From Caenorhabditis remanei (taxonomy: Eukaryota > Nematoda > Chromadorea > Rhabditida > Rhabditidae), in contig NC_071330.1 in the NCBI RefSeq assembly GCF_010183535.1, forward strand, positions 10,831,717 through 10,895,716: a stretch of 64,000 bases of DNA, read 5' to 3'. The notes below the pieces were generated by a model that was given only the letters and a program-made list of their open reading frames with translations, searched no databases and was not told the DNA's origin. Below, piece by piece: positions 9,346 through 22,544 of this stretch (its first letter is position 1; each line of letters starts with the position of its first letter). Both the position numbers and the translations under genes were made by a program.

Positions 9346-11114
9346 GTAGGGAGATTCTGAGAAAGTGAGTTGAAATGAAATGAGAAAAGAGGAGAAGAGT
9401 GTCTTCTCTCTTGAAACATGACAACTTTATGGTTCAGTTTATTTCTCTCCGAGAACAAAACAAGGATTTTAAAACTTTTGCAAGGTAAGTTTATGATCTC
9501 AATGTGACAGAAAATTGAAGAGAAATTGAATTTGTTGTCCTATTGAGGTTAGCTTTTGTTGTTGCATTTCTTTGTTTTCACTTTAATTCTGGAACTGTGG
9601 TTTTCAAAATTTCTGAGAGTGAGGTTAGTTCTAGTGCAACGGAGGATTAATATGACAGACGGGTTTGATTCCATTCTGGTGTAATACATTTTTTGACAAT
9701 TTTGGCTTATAACAGTTTGTGCTAAAACGTCATCTCTATAGTCAATCCGAGGAGTTTCTCCAAAATCCGTTTTACAGTATAATAAGGAAGATATGGCCTT
9801 TTGCCTACCGTAAAACCTGTAATAGAGGCGCACACGCTAACAAGAGTTTGGAGCATCCTATCTCGGATGTCTTTGAAGATATCAAAATTGATTCAACTGA
9901 AAAAAAATTCTATGAATATTGAGCTACATTTTGTTAGTTGACAACTTTTTTATATTTCCTCTAGGAACTGAGATACACCGCTGCGAACAGGCACCGCTAG
10001 GTGCGCCACTATTCCATTTAAGATATCATTTGAACGGGACTGTTTCTCTTGATAAAGTTATAACAGAGTACGAGACGGGCATGAACTTTCAAAAAATACA
10101 TAAAAGTATTTTCTGAACGAACAAAATTAAAATCATATTTCTTGCAGCTACAGTAGTTTTTCTTCCAAAGTTTTCTAAAGCTTTATTGCAGTTCAGATAG
10201 TTACTCTGAATCGTAAAAAAGTTCAATCCCCACAAGACTCACCATTGGTAATAACACGAATCATAGTAGATCCGAAAATGAAAAAAATCTAAAAGTTTAG
10301 TACAATAATTCTCTATCCGAAACTAGACTTTGTTACTCCTAATCCATTCATCTTTCAATAGATCATTTTGACAAATTCCTTGATTCCATCTGTTCAAATA
10401 TGTCTCATTTATCGCTGTATCTGTCTGCAAAATAACACTCTTTTTGTTTGTTTTCATTCGAATTCAAATTCATATTTCATTTATATAAATTGACTATCAA
10501 AAATAGTAGATTTAATGGGTGGAGAAGTGTCGAATGAAACAATGAATGATGGGCGGAAAATATGGCTTTTGAAATTTCAATAAACATTTTCTTCTTCGAA
10601 ATAAGTGACATCCATTGGGCATTGTTGTGCAAAGTGATCGTTGCCCTGTTGATTGGAAAATTACAGAAATTGAGCATTTTGAGAAAAAAAGAGAGAGAGA
10701 AGGGAAATGCAAAAGTGACTGGGGGAGACGGGTTGATATGGCGGATTTTTTGAGTTTTTGTCAGTTTTAAAATGCGTAGAAAATGGTCTGAATTTTTGGT
10801 TTGGTTTTATATTACAAGGGACGATTGGCAACGTAAAGTTAGAGAGAAACTTTGACTTTCTGGATTTTTCATATACCGAAATTCTTCTTTTTTTTTTTGA
10901 AAATACAATTTTTAATGGAAATTTCAGCATTTTTGAATGAAAAGAAAATTGTCTAGACGGTTGCTAAAAAGCTGAAGAATGCTTACGATAGTTTTAAATT
11001 AATCCAAAAGTAGATTCTAAAATACTACAAAACCAAGAGTTCCTCTCAAACAATACAAGCCATCACAGAAGACATTTGAGACAAAGAGAAAGAGAAAAAA
11101 AAGAGAAAAAGAGA
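9346..11114. other. Intergenic region with dispersed repeat and possible gene relic
   Basis: Upstream of the FkbM gene there is about 1.8 kb without a convincing gene. 9830-10120 looks like a dispersed repeat: it shares GAGCT, CATTTT and GTTGACAACTTTT in the same order with 48505-48535. At 10323-10424 on the - strand a TTTTGCAG acceptor precedes 33 open codons (ETYLNRWNQGICQN and so on, ending TAG) that faintly resemble the W-x-C segment of the FkbM paralogs. 10680-11100 is A/G-rich and contains the 3' UTR of paxillin. Confidence 0.5.
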
Positions 11115-14100
11115 TTAGGCTGGAGTCAATGCATACGTATTATTATAACACTTATGACAGAATGGACGATGATCAACTTCTTTGAATGTTCCCTTTGTCA
11201 ATTGATTATTACAATACGAGCATCTGAAATGTTCCGGATGAAATTTCCTTCCCATTGCTGCCACACATCGTCCATTAATTGCTCCACGACATTGAGAACA
11301 AATCGATCCACGAACTTCATGATAATGTCTCTCACAGAGGGGAGTTCCGTTGTGTTCGAAGAAGTTTCCACCGTTGAAATTGGCTTCGCAATGCTGGAAA
11401 AGAAGAGAACAATCGACATAGAAATGGGGAATTAGGTGGCACGCAGAGTTGATAAAAACAGGGAATGAGAGAGAGAGAGAGTCATGCTTAACTAAATTAT
11501 GGTTTTTAAGAGATCTAAAAAAATATTATCTGAAAAGATTTCCAAACTTCAGAGTTAGGTACTACGACTGTGCAAACTTATTAAATTATTCTGATTATAA
11601 TAGTCTCGAATTGTGAAAGATGTCAGTACCCTAGAAAACTAGATTGTCTGTCTGTCTGTCTGTTTGCCTGTCTGCTTGTCTGGATTTCCAAATATCCATA
11701 TTTTAGTTAATTTATATTAATTTTAGTTAATTTATATCTGTGGTGTTTCTAGTCTCATCATAAGTTAATAAAATATGAAAACTCTCAAATCCCAATGCAA
11801 AAAAAGAAGACACTATACGAAAAGCCACGTGGTTTCTCTATTAATTCAATGTTTCTCGGCACTTCACACAAACTGCCATTTCCACAAAAAACAAATAAAT
11901 ACATGGGTAAGAAAGAAATAAATAAAAACGAATAGACGAATAGACACCGGACACAAAACATACCGCACATTCGGTTTTCGATGGTTTCTTTAAATCCGAC
12001 TGTTTTTTTTCGTTGAATTTCCGTTTGGTTCAAAATTTGAATAAATAAAGATACCTGACAAACAAAGCAATCCGGATGCCAATGAGTTCCGAGAGCAGTG
12101 ATGAAATTGGAAGTGATTGGTTTAGTGCATCCATTGCATTTCGGGGCGAACAGGCGGAAGAAATCACGTTTGCAATAGGTATGTCCGTTCTGAAAATTAT
12201 AAAATCTCGAGGAATTTCAGCCGTTTTTTGACTGGATTTAAAGACACAAATGTTTTCTAACTTTGTTCTACCGAATCTTCCAGAAACGGTCTGGGAAACA
12301 AAGTAACGCGGAGAAGATGTTTCACGATAATTTCGGGAAACGAAAATGTATTACATGGATGTCCCAAAATTCATGACTACAAGATAATTCTCTAGAACAG
12401 TTTCATACAAATTTTAAAATTGTTTTCCAAAATTCAAACCTTCTCATGGAATCCGTCCTCCCCGAACGGTTGGTTGCATTCAGCACAAGTGAAACACTCA
12501 ATATGGAAGTTCTTGTTCATCACATTCACACATCTCTGAATATATTCTGGAATTCAAGAGTCATTTCACTATTATTCCTCACATCAGTAATAGCACGATG
12601 ACATCCTTGACACTTTGGACTGAATTGATTATGGTAGTCTTCCTCGCAGAAAGCACGTCCGTTTCTCTCGAAAAACGGACGTTGGCCGAGTTCAGTTCCA
12701 CATTCACAGCAAGTGTAATGCTCTGGATGCCACATTTTTCCGAGGGCGATCACGACCTGGAAACTCAGGATTCCGAAAAATTCATTCAAGTCTATGAGCT
12801 CACTTGTCCGATAATTGGTTTCCCACAAGCAGCACAATCTCCCTTTGGAATTGTATTCACTCCATGCTTTGAACTCAATTCTCCATTCATTGTTCCGATC
12901 ATTGAATCCGAATGCAATGGGTCTCGAGATGGAGACCGCCCGTTCGATCTCTGCAATATTTTATTACATGCCATAAGTTTTTATGAGTTTCCAGTTTTCA
13001 GTTTTCGTTGCGAGACCCACAAACAAAGTGTTCTGTTTATTTGTCAACAAAAGCATGGATGTGTGTTTTGGAGGACCAAAAAAAGAGTATATTTACTTAT
13101 AGGTATGATGCTTTTTCATTGTATTGAACGCAGAGAAAGAGAAAAGAAAACCGAAAAAAAAGAAGATTGGGTGATCAAAAATTGCTCCGCGGAGTTGCCA
13201 ACTACTGTGAGACCTAGCATGGAATATAACCTATTCTATCAAAAAGAATACAATTCGAGAAAGTTTGCTCTGAAAATTATCAGGTTTTGCTCACTCAAAA
13301 TCAAAAAATAATCGAAGCGATTAGATCTTGTGACTTGACCAAATACTCACCACATTTTCAACATTTTCCAACTTATTTCCAACAGAAGTTTTGCCAACTT
13401 GAAATTATTTTAAAAGACGTTTCTAATAGTAAACATATTAAATGAAATATTCGTGTTATTCTGATGATTCTGAATTATAATTTAAAATATTTTAAAAAAC
13501 ATTCATTTAATTGAAATTCATAGATTTTCATGAATCTGAAACTTTTCAGTTCAAAAAAATCTAATCTAGTCAAAATTCGAAATCCGGAAACTTATCTGTC
13601 TTTCTTGGTATCCTCAGATCTCTTTATACGATCCGGATATTTCGAAATTTCGTTCGAATTCTCATCAAAACAAACCGTTCAAATTTCATTTTCTCCCACA
13701 TGTCATCCCACCCTCCGAGATTCAAAAACCCAAGAGAGTTCGTCTTTTTTTCCTGTAGTTTTTTCCATCCCATCATAGTTTCACCTTCATTTACACCCCC
13801 GCTTTCATCGCATCTTTTCCTTAACTAAAGAGTCTTCGGGTACCGTATTGTTTGCTCATTTCTCTCCGTCTCTTCCTCTTTCCACACTATTTTCACATGT
13901 TTCCACGTAAACGGGGGCCACGCGAAAAGAAGAAAAACGAAGAAGCATAAAAGAAGATTTTACAAACAAAATTCTCTTTTTTTGCTCTCTGCTACTGCTA
14001 TCTCGGCGCCTTCTTACTATATTGTAAATGACAATGAAAAAGTAAAAAAAGAAAGCAAATAGTAAAAAGGAAGAAGGATTCAGAAGAAGAAGAGGAAGAA

Positions 14101-17100
14101 AGAAGTAGAAGAAGACTTCTGGATGGTCATCCGAATTTTATGGGAAATACACTTGCATTTCGGATTAATGGAATCCATGGAAAAGAGAGAAAGAAATGAG
14201 CAATGTATGCAAATCAAACGGATGTTTTGGAATTGTCTGGATAAAGTTGAAATGACCGAATGAGACTCTTTCTGGCAGATAGAAAAAGATGAATTGAGAG
14301 GGAAATAGTACTAGATAAGTGAGGGATGGACTTGTTTGCAGTACCAAGTTGGTATGATTACGGTAATTACATTTTTGCTTCGGTAAATAATCTGTTGTAA
14401 TATTTTGTTTAAACAACAAAATTCCAGAAACTGATTTGAATTTTTGTGACTAACACAATGATTTTTTGGTCAAAAAGTATTTCTCTTTTCCAAATACATG
14501 GGTATCTCAACGAATAAAATAAAATATTTCAAAATTTCAAAAAACAGAAAACTTACAACATCGGAATAGGAGTGTGCTTGAGATGGTGGTCCGAGACTCT
14601 TGCGGGAACTATAAACAGAATGATGTTGTTGATTGGAATGAGTATTTTGTGCATAATTAGGTGCATTGAAATGGTCAAGCCGTTGTTGAAGTTCGCGCAT
14701 CATCTCTCTTGGGAAGGGGATTGGAAAGTGATAAGAGAAGAAGATTTCACTCTTTTCTTTTTTACAAAGAGTAGGTACTCCCGCCCTATCTCTCAGCTCT
14801 TTTTACTCTCAGATAGTAACAAACAAAGAGAGAAAAAGAGAAAACGAGGGACTGATCGGGTGAAAAGAGAGAAAGAGAAAGGCTCCTCCTCAGAGGTAAA
14901 ATATGATTTGCGACACACGGGAGAGCTCCCGAGAGGCGAGGGAATGTAGCAGTAATATGCGTGTTTTAGCGTGTGTTATTAGTCTTTTTCTACGTAAAAA
15001 TGAGTTGAAAGTGATTGTTTGTGGGAGAGATTAAGAGGCGCAGATGGGTGAAGAATAATACACAAATGACCTGGAGAAGGGAGAAATTGTTCAAGGTTTT
15101 TTGAAATGAGAGAAGGTTCTGGGGAGCTCTAGCTGCAGGGAGAGCTCATGGGGGCTTGACCATTTCAACGATGATTTGGAATCTGGATATGTTGAGATTG
15201 GATTTCAGGTGTTTTTTAAACTATACTTTTTAAAACCTAATTTGCAAACTTGTCACGGGCCGGGATTTTAATTTTTCTCGGCCCGGGGTTTGTTGAACTA
15301 AATTTTTTGAACTAAATTTTGAACGAAATTTTGAAACGTTTTGAATTTTTTTGTATTTTTACAAAAATGTCGAATTTTTGAGTATACTTCGAGATTCAAT
15401 CAAAAGCTAGTTATGCATCAAGAAATTAGATTTTTGATGTGAATTCTTTTAAAAAATCAAAAAATTCTGTCAAAAAATAGTACCTTTTCTTGAAGCGGGA
15501 CAGGCGGATTGAGGCGGGCCGGCCGGGCCGAAATTTGACAAGTTTGCTAATTTGTTCTTTTAAAGATGCCAAGATTGCTATTTTCTCTTCAAAACAGGAA
15601 ATCAAATCTCAACATAATCCATTCCAACTTAAACTCTACCTAAGAAAATACTTCAGCTAGTTTGTTAGCTCTGAAAGTTGTTTAAAAAGTCACAAAAAAC
15701 AAGAATACCTGGCAGCACGAATTGGTTCCTCAACTTGAGACAAAAGACTTTGAACACTTGGACGAGAAGAACGACGTGAATAGACGGGGAGGTTAGGTTC
15801 TGGTCCATTTTCTACAGAAAAAAGAGACATGGACAAAAGACAAAAAAGACGAAGAACAAACCATAGATTCTTTCGGGACTTTTCGAATATTCTCTGCCTT
15901 CTGAAGCTCTTCTTTTGTAAATTGACACATTTCCGTTACTGAAAACACATAGATATCCACAGTGTTAGTGACAGAGTGTTAGAGAACAGTGAACATTTAA
16001 TTTCAAGAAAAATAGGATATTCGTTACCTTTGAGTATCAAGAGTTCTCTGGAGATCATAGGTTTGATCGAAATCATCACGACTTTGTGAACGACGATCAC
16101 TGATATGAGCTCGACGGAGAACTTCTGTTGTATGTTGGAGGTCAGAGAGAAGTGCTTCTGAAATAAAGATTCTTATTAGTTTTTGAGGGTTTTGGTGATG
16201 GGTTAATCTAATGAATCTGGCTGGTGAAACCTTGATTTCTCAGTAATTTTTCTCATGAGTCTAACTTTATATTTCTCATTCAAAAAATCTGATTGAATCC
16301 CATTCCAACTATGTTTTTGATTACTTTCGGAACTCCCATAAATCTATTTTCAATTCATAACCGTTTTCCGCTTCCATTTCTTTTCAATTTCCTTTCCTAA
16401 ACTTTACGCTTCTCTGATTCTTTTCAAAAGAGAATTCGTTTACCTAGAGCTGGTTTGACAGCATCGGCAAAACGATCGTCGCTTGGCATTTTACTGAAAA
16501 ATCGGATAGAATAGTAGTTCAGTAGAGAGGAAGGAAGTACATTGGTTGGTCCAAAAAATGTGGAAGAATGTGAAGAGGAAAAGTGTCAAAATATGTGTGA
16601 GTGAGTGGAAGAAAAGGGCGGCATTTACTAAAGGAGAAAAAAGACAAAAACGATAAAGAAGAAAGAAAAAAGGAGCAGAAAGAAGGAGAAAAGATTCATG
16701 GAGATGACAAAAAAAGAAAGAAAAAAGAAGCATCTGGAGAATAGAAAACATAAGAGGAGAAGTGATGGTCAACGGATAAAGTTAGAGAATTCAATGATTC
16801 TCGTTGAATTCAATGTCTGGTGCGCCTTCGGAGCGTCTATTTTCTCATAAATACTCATGTTGGAGTATGTACTGTGTTTTGAGTAAGAAATTGCATAACT
16901 TTTATATAGCTGAATCTATCTCAATTTTTAAAAATTACTTTAATTGGACAAACGAAAATTTTGAAAGCCGAACAAAAAGTATCAACATATTCAAGTTTAA
17001 TCTATCTTTCTACCTTACATTTCCTTTTAATTAATGATCACTTCAGACTAATTGGAAACAAATCACTTGTTTCAATTCCTGTTAGTCGCAGGGAGTTCAG

Positions 17101-18564
17101 ATTAATTAGTTTAAAAGAACAAGAAGAATTCATCAGTGATTAGTTTTGTAAAAAAAAAAGAAAAAGAAGAGAAAAGAAAAAGAACACTAAATCGAGAATT
17201 CCAAATAGAAATAAAACCTTCTGGTTCAAAGATATGTTCCAAAATCTCTTCTCTTCTCTCTCCCGAAATCCCAACAAAAACAAGGAACCAACAACTCTTC
17301 ATCCATAAAATCTGGACCCTTAATCTTGAGAGTTTAGGTTTTTCAAAAAAAGAGATAGAAGAAAATGGGAAGAAATAGTGTGAAAGATGAAGGGACTTAG
17401 ACAAAAGACACATAAACGACACATATTGGCAAAAAGAGCGCCAGTTTTTGTTTTTGAAAAGAAGAGAAAGAGATGAAGAAGACACACCCACCAACAAGGA
17501 ATTTCGATTGAATTCAAAAAGTTGAGGATAAAAAGAAAAGGAAGATTTGAATTGAGATTTATTGGAAAGTTCCGAAATAAGAGGGATGTCGAAAGGGAAT
17601 GTTTCATTTGGAACTAGTAACAACTTCGTGGAAATGAAAGGAGGACGGAAGGGTGCAGATTAAAAAAGATTGGATCTTCTGAAATGAAAGTAGAACAGTT
17701 CAGAGAAAATATAAATAATTGTCTCTCATTTGAATTTTAGGAGCAGAAACTGGTGATTTGAGAATAGAATCTTGATAAAAACAAGTTTGGCAAAATAAGG
17801 AAGAATCTAGTATGAGATTAAAAATTTGGCTATGGAACTCAACTATTTTTCTGATTTTCAGAAAAAAAACCCCGTTTCTATAAATACTACAATAATCGTA
17901 CAAATGATCACAAATTCAGAAGACAATAAAGTTTTTAAAATTTTAACAGTAGGAAACTCAGGGAAAGACAGTGATGTGAGATGATTCATTGTCTTGATTT
18001 CGAAAAATGCAGATCTTACAGAACACAAAAAAACTCGTATAGACCATGATAAAATTCGTTTGAAACCAACTCTAATAATGAAATATTCTTAAAGAAAACT
18101 CAACAAATAGTTTGAAAATGGTTCATGCCAACCGATAACTATTAGTCAAAGATAAAAAGTGAAAACTCCTTGAGAAATGACAGTAAACGAGGAAAAAAAC
18201 GCGTCAAGAGTTGCGGAATGTGCATGCCTCCTCACCTACTTTTGATGACAAGTTTGCTTCGGTCGGATATAAATAAAATGGTTAGTACAGAAGAGAAGAG
18301 GGAAAGAGAGAAAGAAAAAGAAATCCAAATAAAAGGTTTCAAGTAGTCGAAAAAGAAAGAGTTTCATCAAGGATATCCGAAGGGATCAATAAGAAAAAGT
18401 GATTGGAAGAAGAAGAAGAAAAAGAATGAAATCACAGCTGTTCGTGTTGCTAAACAGACAAAATGTGGCATGTGAGAAGAAGTGATAGGTGGGCGGAAAT
18501 AATCATAGAAGACGAGGAGAGAGAGATTTTTGAGGGACACGATTGATCTGAAGGAAACAGAAAA

Positions 18565-18611
<47 letters not shown>

Positions 18612-19724
18612 GAAAAGAGAGAGCAGAAGTTTCAGGAAAACGGAAGGAAATTAGAAATATCTGAGCAACGAAAACTGTTAGACTTTTACAAAAACGAGAA
18701 GACTGCTATTTACGATTCCACATAAAACCAATACATCTTCTGAGTTGAAGACTTTTATAGAACATTCAATATTAACTTCCAGCTTTTCCATTTTAATTTC
18801 AAGAATTTTGGTCTGTTTTCAGAATAGTCTATTTAAAAAAAACCGAATTAATTAACCGATTGACTTCTCAATTTTTTCTAAAATTTTGTAAACATAAAGT
18901 CTTCGGAATCATGTTCAGATCTCTCAGTCAATAGTGAAGCTGGGGGGTTTTCAAGCGATTTTGGAATCAAGAAAAGTGAAAGCTTGTTAAGAACTTTTCC
19001 GTTTTCCAGCAATTCAAATTTCATCCTAAACCGTATCTGGAGATATAAGAAAAACGTTTTCCAAGTATTATACTGTCTGATCTCACGAGTTCCTTTCTGA
19101 AAATATTCCAGAGACATCAAAAGAAACATTCCATTTTTAATTGACAACTCATCTAAATCAAAAAAGAAAACAGCTGCGTGTTTGATTGAATGAGCAGATG
19201 GTAAGAAGATTGAAGGGGACACCTTGAAGAGAGAATATATCAAATATCAAATTACATTCCAACGCAATGAATACTCAGGAATTCATGTTGAGTCCTCGAA
19301 GAATATATAGGAAAGGTTAAAGTCTTAGCTTTTTTGGGCGGAATGGAGGAAAAAAATTACGAACTTCCATGGTAAGATATATGATATTCAAAGGTTTTTT
19401 AACTTCGAATATTTGAAACGTTTATAAGGTTCAGAAGATAAGTTTCAGAATTCGAGGGCAGTGGAAAAAAACCGGTTGAGAATTTGAGATTGTTTTTAGT
19501 TATTCGAGTCTAAAACTTCTGAAACACTGAATTCAGACAAGTTTTCATATTTCTCAGAGTTCAATCGTTAGTTTTCAACTGAAGCGCATTGTTTTTAGTT
19601 TCTCACCAGATTCCAATCGAGAATAGAATTCTCGACTTCAAGATTTAAATTTGTCAGAACCAGAATTTCCATAATTTTATCAGAAGATGAAGAACTCACC
19701 CAGTCGATCTACAGCTGTTGACAT
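11115..19724 (-). CDS. pxl-1: Paxillin (LD motifs plus four LIM domains)
   Basis: Common exons are 16157-16028, 15938-15862, 15811-15709, 14707-14557, 12950-12804, 12756-12583, 12535-12440, 12189-12055 and 11393-11115. Two first exons both leave phase 1: 16489-16444 ([15 protein letters not shown], 445 residues in total) and 19724-19700 (MSTAVDRL, 438 residues). Either joins to [16 protein letters not shown], completing an LD motif. A second LD-like motif is [16 protein letters not shown]. Exons from 12950 down encode four tandem LIM domains with zinc-binding Cys/His pairs ([61 protein letters not shown]) ending YALTPA. Paxillin is an adaptor at focal adhesions and muscle dense bodies. ATGs at 14703 and 12974 could start shorter, LIM-rich isoforms. 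The acceptor before 14707 (CCCAAG) is atypical but keeps the frame. Confidence 0.92.
11645..11682. repeat. CTGT tetranucleotide microsatellite
   Basis: CTGT repeats, imperfect toward the 3' side, lie in the last pxl-1 intron. Confidence 0.8.
15228..15565. repeat. Inverted-repeat (MITE-like) element in a pxl-1 intron
   Basis: The left end (TTTAAAACCTAATTTGCAAA then CTTGTCA, about 15229-15255) matches the reverse complement of the right end (about 15535-15565: TGACAAGTTTGCTAATTTG then TTCTTTTAAA). Inside each arm is a GGCCCGG-rich block (about 15256-15288 and 15507-15530). The element is about 340 bp, has no coding capacity and sits wholly inside the intron between 14708 and 15708. Target duplication could not be fixed by eye. 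Confidence 0.65.
18569..18608. repeat. GA dinucleotide microsatellite
   Basis: About 20 uninterrupted GA units lie in the long first intron of pxl-1, within a purine-rich stretch from about 18290 to 18620. Confidence 0.9.
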
Positions 19725-22544
19725 CTTCCTCTTCTTTTTCTTCTTCTTATTTCCCCTCCAACCACCGTCGATTTGTTTCTGAAATAAGAATAAAACCAAT
19801 TGGATTCATTTCACGGATTCATGGAACAACACAAAAAAAAACGATTGGAATTGTCCTTGAAAAAACGAACGCTTCATATTGTAATTATACCTATACGGAT
19901 GAGTGGCATGACGGGTAGAAATGGGTAAAAAACGAAGAAAAAAGTGAAATGGAATGGAGAATGAATACCGTGGGAAAAGAAGAAAGAACTCAGAAAATGA
20001 AGAGAAAAAGGAAATGGAATAGAGTGTAAAAAAGAGGAAGAGAGAGAGAGAGGGAAATGCACATTATAATGATGTCGACGTCATACAGTACCTGTTATGT
20101 CTACGTCTCTCACAAGCCTATACTATTTCTTCGGTTGCTCGATGCCATTCAAATGGACAGTAGAAAAAAGAGCAAGCAGAAGGGGTAATCTTGATGGAAA
20201 AGGAAGAGGAGGAGATGTGGTAAAAAAAAACAAATGGACGGGTAGGTACAGTACTGATGAATCATTCAAAAAGTGTATAGATGAGAGATAAGGGAAAATG
20301 AAGAGACGGAGAGAAAGAGAAATGAAGGATGGGTGGAGTAGAAGTTTATGTTTTCTACTGTTTAGTGGCAGAATAAACATTTGTATATAATTGGAACAAA
20401 TGGAAAAAAGAAAGAAGGAGAAGTGATGATGGATGATTTGAAAGGTTTTGAACGGAGGTTTATTGAGATGGTGACCCAGAAAGAGATTAGAAGAAACTAG
20501 AAGTTGGTGGTAGAGGTTTCGGACTGAAATAACATTTAAAGGATGAGTAATGGACATCTGGACTTACAAATAGACATATGCTTATTTCTGTCATCTCCAA
20601 ATCTATATATATATCCTAAAATCTACAACTTATGTCATATATTTTGAGAAAGAACCCAACCAACTGGCCAAATTTGAAAACACATAAAATTTGATATTCT
20701 TTTTTCTCTCTCTCTCTCCATTCAAATTTGTTCCATTTGTGTCCGGTTTTGTTCATTTTTGGAGATAGACATCACTCGGAAAGAATCAAAATAACTCGTT
20801 CTCTTGTCCCTTTGGGAGTTGGGTTTTTCCTTTTTCAGAGGGTGGGACGGAATCATATTTCAAGTTTTTCTGGGTTTCTGAAGAGTCTGGTTCACCGCGT
20901 ATCGGTCCAGATACTTGAGCGATAATTTTTCGCTTTTCACTGTTTTTAATGAAAAACTATCTATTTTGGGATTGTGTTATGATTCCATATGTAACTATTC
21001 TATCAAAAAACAAACACGGTCTTAAAAAGGGGCGTGGTTTCAAACAGCGCTCTTGTACTATTCCATTTTCACCGCGAGATCATAGTTTTCAGTGAAAGCA
21101 TTGTAAAAAAGGAAAGGTCTTGCTATACAACAAGTATGAATTTTAAACAATATGAGCTACTCAAACAGACATTGTAAGTACACTATTTTACAATGAACAA
21201 GTCAAAATGAATTAGAATATTGTCTGTTTCCTAACCAAAAACAGACGGTCCAAATGGTAACGTCAGCCCGAAAAAAGGATAGAAAAGTCAACACTTGAAA
21301 GGTGAGAAATAGAAATAAAAGGTAAAAAAGAAAAAGTCTCGACACTCGAACGGAAAACCGCCGTTTTCCAAAAAGAGTGTTTATTTTCCCAGTGACTCAC
21401 CTGAAAAAAGGAATAATCTTTCTTTTTTTTGAATCAATGACTTTTCATTTCAACGACTACAGTTGTATTCAGAAGACGTATTCCCCTCTCTCTTTTCTAA
21501 AAGTGCAACGGAAGTGTGAAGCCAAAAGAAGTTGGAGATCTTCCGCCCTCTCGGATATCTTCGGGTGGAGACAAATTGAATCAACTATACCAAATTTCTG
21601 GAGAAAAAGAGATTTAGAAGAGAAGAAAACAAACAAAAGTGTTGTTTTTTAGGGTTTAGACTTGCTCATTTGTAATCGATATGCATGTTTTATTCTTGAA
21701 ATAGTAGAAAACATTGGGAAAAACATAAAATTGGAGATGAATAAGTAATGGAAAAGAAGACTTTTCTGGGATAATAGAGATATAGAGGGGATATAGAAAG
21801 ATACAAGAAGATGAGGAAGAGGAGGAATAAAGATGGTACTTAGAAGTAGTAGGTCATCAGATGATAAGTAAGATAACGATTGGATAACAATAAATGGAAC
21901 GATATCGAATAGATGAACAGTTACTATCTGGAAGTTCAGAAGAAATTTATCATCAGAGAGATTATTTTTAAGGATGCCCAGAGTCGCGTAAGAGAACATA
22001 ATCCCGTCTTGGTTCAATTCGCCCGAACTAAAATATTGAAAAATCTTTGTCGTAAATATTGAAAAATCTTTGTCGTCATCATCTTTACCATCATCAGCAG
22101 TCTCATATTCATGGACACGGTTTTTCCAGACCATAAAATGATTGTGTTTTTCCTAAATCTACGATATCGTGTTACTATCAGTAGAGATGACATTTTATAA
22201 TATTTATCTCAATCATTACCGAAAGAATCATGAAAATGTTCACTACTTTAGAATACATCAAACAATACATATATAAACAGCCATGATAAAGGGGGAGGGG
22301 TGAGAATGATATTATCCATTTACGAATTTGTCGATCGACAAAGGTGTGCTTTTTTCAATGAGTTTGCGATTCGATAGCGGATAATAATAGGTGATAAAAC
22401 AATGAAAGGGATGAGTGAACCATTTCGGTGAGTAGTGAAAACGTTGAGAAATGTGAACGACGTGGGAGGATCAATCAATTAATAGTAGTAAGAGATTATG
22501 CTAGGGGAATGAAACATGAAATAAATTATAGCAGACTATTATGA
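19725..22544. other. Region upstream of pxl-1 and downstream of dpff-1
   Basis: These 2.8 kb hold no gene that I can support. 19730-20560 has strong purine/pyrimidine strand bias that creates long but low-complexity open frames. Around 22030-22078 a 21-base segment containing ATATTGAAAAATCTTTGTCG is tandemly duplicated. A 161-codon frame on the - strand (22134-21649) is discussed among the rejected items. Confidence 0.5.

Noticed and set aside
10658..10940. Overlapping short frames on both strands
   Set aside because: Purine-rich DNA gives mirrored frames with repetitive Lys/Glu or Phe/Leu content and no domain.
20123..20557. A 144-codon - strand frame rich in Leu, Phe, Ser and His
   Set aside because: It is the complement of a purine-rich stretch upstream of pxl-1; composition is skewed and no domain or splice pattern supports it.
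21649..22134. A 161-codon - strand frame with a true ATG
   Set aside because: The first 70 residues look somewhat protein-like (ELNQDGIMFSYATLGILKNN), but the rest is hydrophobic low complexity and it includes a 21-base tandem duplication. Without conservation or RNA data I do not call it a gene.
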